Source: Bacteroidales bacterium
GTDB taxonomy: Bacteria; Bacteroidota; Bacteroidia; Bacteroidales; S143-33
NCBI GenBank assembly: GCA_027083655.1
Contig: JALWNS010000148.1
Location: forward strand, 1-6,148
Direction: 5' to 3'
Length of the DNA stretch: 6,148 bases
The notes under the pieces were generated by a model. That model saw only the letters and a program-made list of their open reading frames with translations. It made no database searches and was not told the DNA's origin. Of the stretch, positions 1 through 5,860 are shown one piece after another. Each line of letters starts with the position of its first letter. Position 1 is the stretch's first letter. A program made the position numbers and the translations under genes.

Positions 1-2
1 GT

Positions 3-56
3 GTAAGAGATGTCATAGGACTTAATATTGGAGACGAAGTGGAGGTGTTTTTGTAA
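3..56 (+). CDS. C-terminal end of an unidentified protein (truncated by window edge)
   Basis: The third frame is open from the window edge to a TAA at 54-56 and reads VRDVIGLNIGDEVEVFL. The mix of charged and hydrophobic residues looks like true coding sequence. The IGLNIGDEVEV stretch is reminiscent of the loop-strand segment of AbrB/SpoVT-like or other small beta-barrel domains, where a 'GL.xGDEVEV' pattern is common, but 17 residues are too few for a family call. The stop codon overlaps the ATG of the next gene by one base (TAATG), which suggests the two are co-transcribed and translationally coupled. Confidence 0.55.
   Translation, partial: VRDVIGLNIGDEVEVFL
41..45 (+). promoter_or_regulatory. 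Shine-Dalgarno-like GGAGG for the small CxxC protein
   Basis: GGAGG lies 10 bases before the ATG at 56, inside the end of the upstream gene. It supports this ATG as the start. It is unusual here because the other genes in the window have no clear Shine-Dalgarno sequence, so part of the match may simply be coding sequence (Glu-Val) of the upstream gene. Confidence 0.4.
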
Positions 57-262
57 TGTTTATCATCAAATGTTCTTCTTGTGGATTTGAAATTAAAGAT
101 GAAAAAAAGTTAAGATTGTATGGAGGTACTAATATAGCTCTTGATCTTCTTCAGATCAAAGGTTCCCCTACAGAAATAAAGAGGAAGGCAGCAAATTTAT
201 TTAATCAAAAAAATATTCCATGCCCAAAATGTAAAAAAACAAATATCTGGGTATGGATTTAA
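56..262 (+). CDS. Small two-CxxC (zinc-ribbon-like) protein, function unknown
   Basis: This 68-residue protein has CSSC at residues 6-9 and CPKC at 56-59. Two CxxC knuckles about 46 residues apart are the usual layout of a zinc ribbon or rubredoxin-like metal site, so binding of one Zn ion by these four Cys is a reasonable inference. The segment between them is Lys-rich (for example EIKRKAANLF), which could suit nucleic-acid or protein contact. There is no signal peptide or membrane segment, so it should be cytoplasmic. The start is set by the ATG that overlaps the upstream stop codon and by a GGAGG 10 bases before it. I do not recognise a family. It is noticeably AT-rich compared with the acylase gene downstream. 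It probably belongs to an operon extending left of the window. Confidence 0.7.
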   Translation: MFIIKCSSCGFEIKDEKKLRLYGGTNIALDLLQIKGSPTEIKRKAANLFNQKNIPCPKCKKTNIWVWI

Positions 263-287
263 GGGACTTTACATATTTTTAAATTTG
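258..287 (+). promoter_or_regulatory. Candidate Bacteroidota-type promoter for the penicillin acylase gene
   Basis: TAAATTTG at 280-287 is a perfect match to the Bacteroidota -7 element TAnnTTTG. A TTTA at 258-261, 18 bases upstream, is a one-mismatch -33 element (consensus TTTG) and overlaps the stop codon of the preceding gene. Transcription would start near 293-295, about 20 bases before the ATG at 314. No Shine-Dalgarno sequence precedes that ATG, which is normal for this phylum. Confidence 0.5.
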
Positions 288-313
288 AAATAAAAATACT
301 TAAAACCAGAGCT

Positions 314-2698
314 ATGTTCAAAAAGATTTTCAAATGGTTAATAATCATAATCCTCATTATTGTGATTGGGGGATTGTGGTATATCAACCATCTCAAACGT
401 GCTCCTTATCCTGATTATACTGCAAATGTGGAGCTCACAGGCTTACATGACAAAGCCGTTGTCAAAAGGGATAAATGGGGTATGCCCCATATCTATGCTA
501 AAGATTTAGAGGACCTATACCGCGTACTTGGTTATGTCATGGCACAGGATAGAATGTGGCACATGGACCTGATACGCCGTGCTACACAGGGACGTTTGTC
601 AGAAATTTTCGGTAAAGATTTTGTAAATACCGACCTGCTTCTGAGAAGTTTGCGTATTAGTGAACATTCTAACAATCTCTACAAACATTTACCTGATAGT
701 ATTAAGACATATCTTTTGGCTTTTTCTGACGGTGTTAATCAATACATTAACTCAACAAAACATCTACCCATCGAGTTTAAAATTCTGGGATACAAGCCAG
801 AAATGTGGACTCCACAACACTCTCTAAACCTTATTGGTTTCATGGCCTGGGATCTTACTGCAGGTTGGAATGGAGATCTGGTATTATGGCAAATAAAACA
901 AAAAGTTGACAGTGCCCGCTTCACCCTGGCAGTTCCTAACTTTGACAAATCCCAGTACATTTATGATTACCATTTACCAGAGCAGGTGGAGTTAACCCTG
1001 GACATTGACAAAGTAATTGACCAGATCAATAACCTCGGCATACGAGCATTCACAGCAAGTAATAACTGGGCTGTCGGACCTCAAAAATCAATTTATGGTA
1101 AACCAATCCTGGCTAATGATATGCACCTGGGCTTTGGTATTCCTGGCATCTGGTACCAGATCCATCTAGTTGTGCCTGGAAAAATTAATGCTACAGGTGT
1201 GACTATTCCTGGAGCACCTGGCGTTGTATCTGGCCATAATGAACATATTGCTTGGGGCATGACTAATGTTATGCTTGACGACGCTGACTTTTATATCGAA
1301 ACAATTAACAAAGACACAACCGAATACCTTGTCGATGGACAATGGAGGCCTTTGAAAATCATTAACGAACAGATAATCACAAAGGAAGGAGATACTGTAT
1401 ACCGAAAGCTCTACTTCACTCACCGCGGCCCCATTGTATCTGGCTTTAAAGGTATAAAAGACAAAGTATTGAGCGTGGCATGGGGTGGCAACGACACTTT
1501 GAGCAACGAACTTATGGGGGTAATAAGCTTGAATTTTGCCAACAACTGGGATGAATACCTCGAGGCTGTTAAATATTTCCGCTCTGTAGCACAGAATATA
1601 GTTTACGCAGATGACAAAGGCAACTTTGGTATACACATGGGAGCCGGTATTCCTATCCGTATAAGGCCTGGATATCTGCCTTATCCTGGCGATACGACTC
1701 TTTATGATTGGAAAGAATGGGTACCTTTTAGTCAAATTCCGTATGAGTTTAACCCACAACGTGGTTTTGTTGCCTCGGCAAACAACAAATCAGCCCCAGA
1801 TTATCCCTATTACATAACACAGTACTATTTCCAGGATTACCGGTATACCCGTATCCGCGAGCTGTTAGAAAGTAAAGAAAAATTATCTACCGATGACTTT
1901 AAGGGTATACAACTAGACCAAAAATCAAAACTTGTCGAACGGACTTTGCCTGATATTGTCTTCGAAATATCCAAAATCCAAACCGATAATCCTACTGTAA
2001 AAGATGCAATAAAAGCTCTTGCAGACTGGGACGGTGTTTTGCGTGCAGACCAGGCCGCCCCAATAATCTTCGAAGAATTCTACTATCAATTTGTGCGTTC
2101 TACCATAATCGACGAGCTAGGTCCAAAACTGGCCAACCAATACATGAGTGTAAAGACACTGGCTAATACAATGTTCGAAAACTGTATTCATGATCACTTC
2201 AACCCGTGGATTGATGACATTACCACACCTGAAAAGGAAGATTATACAACTGCTATACAGACTGCTTTCCTACGAGCGGTTGACACATTGAGCGAAAAAA
2301 TGGGCAACGACGTTTCTAAATGGCAATACCAGAAACTCCACACCCTCACATTGGAGCATCCTTTGGGTAAAGTCAAGCTCCTTGACAAACTCTTTGGCCT
2401 TAACCGTGGTCCTTATGGCGTAGGAGGTAGTGGCCATACAGTAAGCCCTTACTCTTACAAGCTAACCAACAGGTACAAAGTAATAGCAGGAGCTTCGCAG
2501 CGGCATATATTCGTTGTTGGTGACTGGGACAAAGGCTGGATGATAATACCAACAGGTAATAGCGGACTGCCGGGTAATGAGTTTTATTGCAATCAAACCG
2601 AGGATTATCTCAAGGGTGTATACCGACCAGATGCTTTCTCAGATACCGCAGTAGAGAGGGTGAAGAAGTATGAACGCTATTTCATACCTAAGAGATAA
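314..2698 (+). CDS. Penicillin acylase family protein (S45 Ntn-hydrolase), membrane-anchored
   Basis: This 794-residue protein is a full-length member of the penicillin/cephalosporin/AHL acylase family, which hydrolyses amide bonds of N-acyl compounds. Residues 7-24 form one hydrophobic segment after a Lys-rich start, so it is an N-terminal anchor or uncleaved signal with the enzyme outside the cytoplasmic membrane; there is no lipobox Cys. The alpha part holds the typical GYVMAQDRMWHMDLIRRA segment (73-90). The predicted autoproteolytic site is at Ser249 in TASNNW (247-252), matching the family's xSNNW where Ser becomes the N-terminal nucleophile of the beta chain. NDMHL (268-272) corresponds to the usual NDPHL. 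ASANNKSAPDYPYY (487-500) carries the conserved Asn pair that includes the oxyanion Asn. The C-terminal IPTGNSGLPGNEFY segment is also typical. Because precursor processing residues are all present it should be active. Substrate cannot be told from sequence: beta-lactam side chains, acyl-homoserine lactones or other acyl amides are all possible. It is transcribed alone and ends at a hairpin terminator. Confidence 0.95.
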   Translation: MFKKIFKWLIIIILIIVIGGLWYINHLKRAPYPDYTANVELTGLHDKAVVKRDKWGMPHIYAKDLEDLYRVLGYVMAQDRMWHMDLIRRATQGRLSEIFGKDFVNTDLLLRSLRISEHSNNLYKHLPDSIKTYLLAFSDGVNQYINSTKHLPIEFKILGYKPEMWTPQHSLNLIGFMAWDLTAGWNGDLVLWQIKQKVDSARFTLAVPNFDKSQYIYDYHLPEQVELTLDIDKVIDQINNLGIRAFTASNNWAVGPQKSIYGKPILANDMHLGFGIPGIWYQIHLVVPGKINATGVTIPGAPGVVSGHNEHIAWGMTNVMLDDADFYIETINKDTTEYLVDGQWRPLKIINEQIITKEGDTVYRKLYFTHRGPIVSGFKGIKDKVLSVAWGGNDTLSNELMGVISLNFANNWDEYLEAVKYFRSVAQNIVYADDKGNFGIHMGAGIPIRIRPGYLPYPGDTTLYDWKEWVPFSQIPYEFNPQRGFVASANNKSAPDYPYYITQYYFQDYRYTRIRELLESKEKLSTDDFKGIQLDQKSKLVERTLPDIVFEISKIQTDNPTVKDAIKALADWDGVLRADQAAPIIFEEFYYQFVRSTIIDELGPKLANQYMSVKTLANTMFENCIHDHFNPWIDDITTPEKEDYTTAIQTAFLRAVDTLSEKMGNDVSKWQYQKLHTLTLEHPLGKVKLLDKLFGLNRGPYGVGGSGHTVSPYSYKLTNRYKVIAGASQRHIFVVGDWDKGWMIIPTGNSGLPGNEFYCNQTEDYLKGVYRPDAFSDTAVERVKKYERYFIPKR

Positions 2699-2730
2699 GA
2701 AAAGGAGCGCCCAAGGCGCTCCTTTTCTTT
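2699..2730. terminator. Bidirectional rho-independent terminator between convergent genes
   Basis: GAAAAGGAGCGCC (2699-2711) and GGCGCTCCTTTTC (2715-2727) form a perfect 13-bp stem with a CAA loop. On the + strand the T-rich 3' arm continues as TTTTCTTTC. On the - strand the A-rich arm gives TTTTCTTATC. It begins one base after the acylase stop codon and lies 17 bases past the slipin stop codon, so it can end both transcripts. Confidence 0.9.
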
Positions 2731-2743
2731 CGGTACATAAGCC

Positions 2744-3490
2744 TTACTTTTCCATCTGCTTGTTTACCAGCCTTAGCATCTCTTCTGGGAACGGGAATAC
2801 AATTGTTGAATTTTTCTCTGCAGCTATTTCACTTAATGTCTGGAACAGACGAAGCTTAAGTGCAGATGGTGATTTGTCTATTGTCTCACCTGCTTCTAAT
2901 AGTCTCTGTGCTGCCTGTTTCTCTGCCTCGGCCAGGATAACACGGGCACGCCTATTACGTTCGGCCTCCGCCTGATAAGCCATTGCCCTCTTCATATTCT
3001 CCGGTAGCTCGATGTCTTTGATCTTGACATCTGTAACCTTAATGCCCCATTCATCTGTCTCTTTATCCACTTCCAATTGTATTTTCTTTCCTATCTCTTC
3101 CCTTTCGGCCAAGATAATATCAAGCTCTGCCTTACCACACATATCACGCAAAGAGGACTGCGCTAATTGCGATACTGCATAATAATAATCCTCCACTTCA
3201 AGCACGGCTTTTTCTGCATTGACAACCTTGTAAAAAACAACACCATTGATACGGATAGGCACATTATCCTTGGTCATTATCTCCTGCGACGGAATGTCCA
3301 CTGCTAGAATACGGATATCAACCTTTATCAGACGGTCCACAAACGGTATTATCCACCTTAAACCGGGACTTAGAGTATTTATATAACGGCCGAAACGTAG
3401 CTTGACACCACGCTCATACTGGTTTATTATCCTCAGACCCAGCAGTAAGAAAAGTATAACAATACTTAACACGATGTAAAACGTTGACAT
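2744..3490 (-). CDS. Slipin (SPFH/stomatin/prohibitin family) membrane protein
   Basis: The 248-residue product is a typical bacterial slipin, a membrane scaffold protein that forms oligomers on the cytoplasmic membrane and is associated with membrane microdomains and protease control. Residues 4-22 are a hydrophobic N-terminal hairpin or anchor. The SPFH domain follows, with NQYERGVKLRFGRY (23-36), PGLRWIIPFVDRL (42-54), LRDMCGKAELDIILAEREEI (114-133) and WGIKVTDVKIKDIELPENMKRAMA (148-171). An Ala/Glu-rich coiled coil covers about 172-205. It ends with LSEIAAEKNSTIVFPFPEE, a hallmark of the family. I chose the ATG at 3490 because slipins begin just before the hydrophobic segment; an in-frame ATG at 3556 would add 22 residues (MIKTLAFCSFF...) without family support. 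The gene follows mobB by 83 bases and may share its transcript. No NfeD partner, which often neighbours bacterial slipins, is present in the window. Confidence 0.93.
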   Translation of the reverse strand: MSTFYIVLSIVILFLLLGLRIINQYERGVKLRFGRYINTLSPGLRWIIPFVDRLIKVDIRILAVDIPSQEIMTKDNVPIRINGVVFYKVVNAEKAVLEVEDYYYAVSQLAQSSLRDMCGKAELDIILAEREEIGKKIQLEVDKETDEWGIKVTDVKIKDIELPENMKRAMAYQAEAERNRRARVILAEAEKQAAQRLLEAGETIDKSPSALKLRLFQTLSEIAAEKNSTIVFPFPEEMLRLVNKQMEK

Positions 3491-3573
3491 GACATACTGT
3501 TTTAAGTTTTGTATAAGATGGGAAAAAAAGCTGCAAAAAGCAAGTGTTTTAATCATACCTGTCCAAACACCTA

Positions 3574-4062
3574 TTAATCAAGGCGCATAGCATTGTTGTC
3601 AATCCACTCAATTATCTGTTGGTAGTCAGTATTAAGGAAAACAGGCAATCCGGAAACGCCTGCCCTGCTAAACAAGTGCTTGTCAACAACTACGGCCCTG
3701 GCATAAGGCAAATATGATTGGTCAATACTATCCCTGAAAACTGCTATCTTCGGTACTGGCCAGCTTCTGAGTCCTTCAATGAACAGATAATCAAAATTCC
3801 CTGCCATATTAATCATCTGCTCAAGATCTGGTGAATGATGTGCAAAATATGCCATGCGTGTGGGTGAGACAACAAATACATCTGCCCCTGCCTGAAAAAA
3901 ACGAAAGCTATCTTTTCCTTGTTGGTCCAACTGTGCCTTGTCTCCAGGATCATGCTTTACTACTACGACGCGTTTATATGACATTAATAAAACTGTAAGT
4001 CTTTCTATTAAAGATGTTTTACCAGAATTACTTGGACCTGTCAGACCAATTATCTTACGCAT
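3574..4062 (-). CDS. mobB: MobB-like molybdopterin-guanine dinucleotide biosynthesis GTPase
   Basis: This 162-residue P-loop protein matches MobB, the GTP-binding accessory protein that assists MobA in attaching GMP to molybdopterin when molybdenum cofactor is made in the cytoplasm. The Walker A motif is GPSNSGKT (9-16). KHD (36-38) with the following GDKAQLDQQGKDSFRFFQAGADVFVVSPTR region is the family signature: GKDS at 49-52 and SPTR at 66-69. DYLFIEG (91-97) is the Walker B strand with the conserved EG, and PVPKIAVFR (102-110) is the usual 'LP.I.vfR' segment. Length fits the family (about 160-175). The ATG at 4062 sits directly before the P-loop strand, so no longer start is needed. No other cofactor gene lies in the window, so the call rests on the protein itself; related P-loop adaptors cannot be wholly excluded. 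It is the first gene of a probable pair with the slipin gene. Confidence 0.88.
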   Translation of the reverse strand: MRKIIGLTGPSNSGKTSLIERLTVLLMSYKRVVVVKHDPGDKAQLDQQGKDSFRFFQAGADVFVVSPTRMAYFAHHSPDLEQMINMAGNFDYLFIEGLRSWPVPKIAVFRDSIDQSYLPYARAVVVDKHLFSRAGVSGLPVFLNTDYQQIIEWIDNNAMRLD

Positions 4063-4068
4063 AAACTA

Positions 4069-4106
4069 AAGTTTTGTTAAATTTGTATTTAAGAAACACA
4101 AAACTT
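4069..4106. repeat. Inverted repeat in the divergent mobB / methyltransferase intergenic region
   Basis: AAGTTTTGT (4069-4077) and ACAAAACTT (4098-4106) are a perfect 9-bp inverted repeat with a 20-base spacer. A second small pair, TTAAAT (4077-4082) and ATTTAA (4087-4092), lies inside it. The position between two divergent start codons and around a candidate -7 element would suit an operator, but the AT-rich composition makes chance pairing possible and there is no regulator gene beside it. Confidence 0.4.
4078..4085 (+). promoter_or_regulatory. Candidate Bacteroidota -7 element for the methyltransferase gene
   Basis: TAAATTTG is a perfect TAnnTTTG match, identical to the one before the acylase gene. 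Transcription would begin near 4091-4093, 20 to 25 bases before the ATG at 4114. At the expected -33 position the sequence is only TTAC (4055-4058), a weak match that would lie inside the start of mobB. Confidence 0.4.
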
Positions 4107-4113
4107 GAGAAAA

Positions 4114-4638
4114 ATGAAAGGAAAATTACGCATGATTGTGTGGGCAATAATGATTTTCGGACTTGGAGCTGTGGCTTTATATATTGATAGCAAGCTATTT
4201 AATGAAATTTACAGGTCATGGATATTCCACCTGGCTAGCTTTATCGTAGGCTTGCCAATATTGCTATTCACAATAAGGGTAAGCAAAGTGACAGGACGGA
4301 CATTGGCACGTTATGGACGGGTAGGTGATGTAGAACCATTAGAAACTAACAGGTTAGTAACACAAGGTCCTTATAAATATATGCGGCATCCTATGCACTT
4401 TGGTTTGTTGTTCATGCCACTTGCCTGGGGTTTTATTCTTGGGTCTCCCTCATTTTTACTGTTCTTTGCACCATTGGAAATAATCTTTATTCTGGTGATG
4501 ATAAAAATCATAGAAGAACCAGAAGCAAAGAAAAAATTTGGCCAGGATTATGAGCAATTTTGCAAAGACAGGCCTTGGTTCTGCATCAAACCCGAATGTA
4601 TCAAAGCTTTGCTTCTGCTGCCTGAAGAGCTGGAATAG
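4114..4638 (+). CDS. ICMT/PEMT-type integral membrane methyltransferase
   Basis: The 174-residue product has the fold signature of small SAM-dependent membrane methyltransferases related to isoprenylcysteine carboxyl methyltransferase and phospholipid N-methyltransferase. Hydrophobic segments lie near residues 7-23, 36-54, 96-110 and 112-131. The SAM-binding part is recognisable: LVTQGPYKYMRHPMHFG (81-97) matches the family's 'L.T.GPY...RHP.y.G', and EEPEAKKKFGQDYEQFCKDRPWF (134-156) matches 'EE..L...FG..Y..Y....pr.'. The substrate is unknown; bacteria lack prenylated CaaX proteins, so a lipid or small molecule is more likely. Start choice is uncertain. A TTG at 4105 is in frame, and an ATG at 4132 has AAAGGA 9 bases upstream, so the protein could be 168 to 177 residues. 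I chose 4114 as the first ATG after the candidate promoter. It is transcribed divergently from mobB. Confidence 0.85.
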   Translation: MKGKLRMIVWAIMIFGLGAVALYIDSKLFNEIYRSWIFHLASFIVGLPILLFTIRVSKVTGRTLARYGRVGDVEPLETNRLVTQGPYKYMRHPMHFGLLFMPLAWGFILGSPSFLLFFAPLEIIFILVMIKIIEEPEAKKKFGQDYEQFCKDRPWFCIKPECIKALLLLPEELE

Positions 4639-4774
4639 GCATCCCAAAAAAAGTATTGCCAATTCTTCTAAAAAAGTCTAGGCTGTAATCCAACACATTA
4701 ACACTAAAACAAAGCCTATGAAACTAATTTTAAACATATCAACACAAAACGTCTCAAACATACTACACTATTAA

Positions 4775-5386
4775 TCAATACCTTATACTCTCATTGAGCC
4801 ATTCAAATAGCCAAAAATAATTTTTGTAGAATGGAAGGACAACGACAAAGCTATAGCTATGCACTTCACCCACAGCAATTTCTTCCTGGTTAAACTTTCT
4901 ACCCAGGTCTCTGGCAATCTCCAGGATAAGCTCGTCATCGTCATCTATACCTATCAAGTCAAAAGCTAGCCCGTGGTCAAAAGTGTGAAAGACTTTAAGT
5001 GTCTGTGGCTGGTCCAGAAATCTATAGCCTACCCTGGTTACATCAGGAAGCACTATGTTGCTCTGGTTGCTTTCTGTTTCTCTTTTTATTTTTTCAAAAA
5101 GCAATAATAAGTCCCTTTTTAAATAATTTTCAATATCCTGTTGTGTAATTTTTGCTTCGTTCAAGAAGTGGAAGGTATAACCCCTGTCGTGGTGCTTTTC
5201 AACGAATTTCTTATCCAGCTTTTCTCCCAGAATGTTATAAAAAATAAGATACTTCCTCTTTTGAATATAATTCATAAATTTCAGTCTAATTGTCATTGAA
5301 TGGGCGTATCCATACGGTACTAGGATGCGTACCCAATAATTTCTCTCCTTTCTAATGAAGCGTACCCAATCTTCTATTTTGGCCAT
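4775..5386 (-). CDS. Hypothetical soluble protein, 203 residues, no recognised family
   Basis: The ORF is intact and has natural protein composition: mixed alpha/beta, rich in aromatic and charged residues, with no signal peptide or membrane segment. The N-terminal part (about 1-60) is basic and aromatic (WVRFIRKERNYWVRILVPYGYAHS). The middle (about 82-103) is a Lys/Leu helix, IENYLKRDLLLLFEKIKRE. The C-terminal third has an acidic GIDDDDELILEIARDLGRKF segment followed by NQEEIAVG and a hydrophobic strand SYSFVVVLPFY. The 'LGRKFNQEEIAVG' portion faintly resembles sequences in small domains of unknown function, but I would not name one. The start at the ATG 5386 is preferred; a GTG at 5416 would lie inside the candidate promoter. 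The gene faces the methyltransferase gene and ends 136 bases from it. Its upstream side borders the repeat region, and it is more AT-rich than the acylase gene, so recent arrival is possible but not shown. Confidence 0.7.
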   Translation of the reverse strand: MAKIEDWVRFIRKERNYWVRILVPYGYAHSMTIRLKFMNYIQKRKYLIFYNILGEKLDKKFVEKHHDRGYTFHFLNEAKITQQDIENYLKRDLLLLFEKIKRETESNQSNIVLPDVTRVGYRFLDQPQTLKVFHTFDHGLAFDLIGIDDDDELILEIARDLGRKFNQEEIAVGEVHSYSFVVVLPFYKNYFWLFEWLNESIRY

Positions 5387-5414
5387 GTGTTTTTCTGGGT
5401 TAAAGATTTTGAAC

Positions 5415-5446
5415 ACAATTTACAAAAAGCAAAAAAGCTATGCAAA
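5415..5446 (-). promoter_or_regulatory. Candidate promoter for the hypothetical gene
   Basis: Reading the - strand, TTTG (complement of 5443-5446) is followed after 20 bases by TAAATTGT (complement of 5415-5422). This resembles the Bacteroidota TTTG / TAnnTTTG pair with mismatches in the -7 element. The transcript would start near 5408, about 20 bases before the ATG at 5386, which is why that start was preferred. Confidence 0.3.
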
Positions 5447-5451
5447 GCACG

Positions 5452-5705
5452 GCGGGATGAAATTCAGTCATGCCGACAGGGTCGGCGCCTTGTTGTTCCT
5501 GACGGATCGGGACTACAGAACTTCAAATCACAGTTTTTTGCCCTATTCCCTGAATTTCAGTAGTATGGAAGCTTTACTGTAGGTTAGGAAAACGGTTTAA
5601 AGTATAAAAAACGGGAAAATGCAAGTCGCACCTGAGCGAAGCGAAAAGCATTAACACCGATAATCAAATTTTTTAGATGTGTTAATAATCCTTGCCTGGT
5701 GGTAA
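5452..5705. repeat. Long direct repeat, copy 1 (about 254 bp)
   Basis: This stretch is repeated at 5861-6102 in the same orientation. The first 48 bases differ at only 3 positions by eye, and the last 56 bases (5650-5705) at about 5. The middle is diverged, with net indels of roughly 12 bases, so the copies are 254 and 242 bp. Internal structure: GCCGAC-AGG-GTCGGC hairpin at 5472-5486; TGAAATTCAG (5458-5467) paired with CTGAATTTCA (5550-5559); GCAAGTCGCACCTGAG at 5621-5636; ATTAACAC (5650-5657) paired with GTGTTAAT (5679-5686). Indels that are not multiples of three and stop codons argue against a live protein gene. It resembles a dispersed intergenic repeat or a decayed non-autonomous element; I cannot name it. 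Confidence 0.85.
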
Positions 5706-5860
5706 TACCGATTAGTTATCTTGTAGCGAAGCCTAACGCCTTCTAACAATCTAAACATCGGTATTATGCCCATGTCTGATAGATTTTCATCGGCGGCATA
5801 AGCTACTCCTAAACAAAATTTATCGCATATTTACTGAAGTTCACCAGGCTTGCGAAGCCG
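5706..5860. other. Spacer between the two repeat copies, rich in inverted repeats, no gene
   Basis: No convincing ORF is present. TAATACCGAT (5703-5712) and ATCGGTATTA (5757-5766) form a perfect 10-bp inverted repeat 44 bases apart. TTATGCC (5764-5770) and GGCATAA (5795-5801) form a second 7-bp one, overlapping the first by three bases. GGCTT-GCG-AAGCC (5847-5859) is a tight hairpin just before copy 2; the matching place before copy 1 (AAGCTATGCAAAGC, 5435-5448) is a degenerate version of it, so the repeat unit may extend left by about 15 bases in both copies. Confidence 0.6.

Noticed and set aside
3..262. Toxin-antitoxin pair at the left edge
   Set aside because: Overlapping small genes and an AbrB-like ending suggest it, but only 17 residues of the first gene are visible and the CxxC protein does not resemble a known toxin or antitoxin.
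739..960. Open frame of 73 codons on the - strand inside the acylase gene
   Set aside because: It is short and antisense to conserved acylase coding sequence, with no start signal or recognisable product.
1166..1759. Open frame of 197 codons on the - strand inside the acylase gene
   Set aside because: It lies wholly antisense to a confident family gene whose motifs span the same bases; its product is Cys-rich and unlike a natural domain, so it is a shadow frame.
2670..2975. Open frame of 101 codons on the + strand across the terminator and the end of the slipin gene
   Set aside because: It runs through the hairpin terminator and is antisense to the conserved slipin C-terminus.
4456..4662. 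Open frame of 68 codons antisense to the methyltransferase C-terminus
   Set aside because: The + strand carries the conserved SAM-binding motif here; the antisense product is low-complexity aromatic.
4679..4718. Terminator between the methyltransferase and hypothetical genes
   Set aside because: TAGGCT (4679-4684) and AGCCTA (4713-4718) can pair, but the stem is 6 bp with a 28-base loop and no T tract follows. The 136-base gap holds no better hairpin by eye.
5355..5582. Open frame of 75 codons on the + strand at the left edge of repeat copy 1
   Set aside because: It starts antisense to the hypothetical gene and continues into the repeat; no family features, and copy 2 does not maintain it.
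5706..5760. Integron attC-like core (GCCTAAC / GTTAGGC) in the repeat spacer
   Set aside because: A single core-like heptamer is present, but no properly spaced partner core or internal L boxes, and no integrase or cassette structure nearby.
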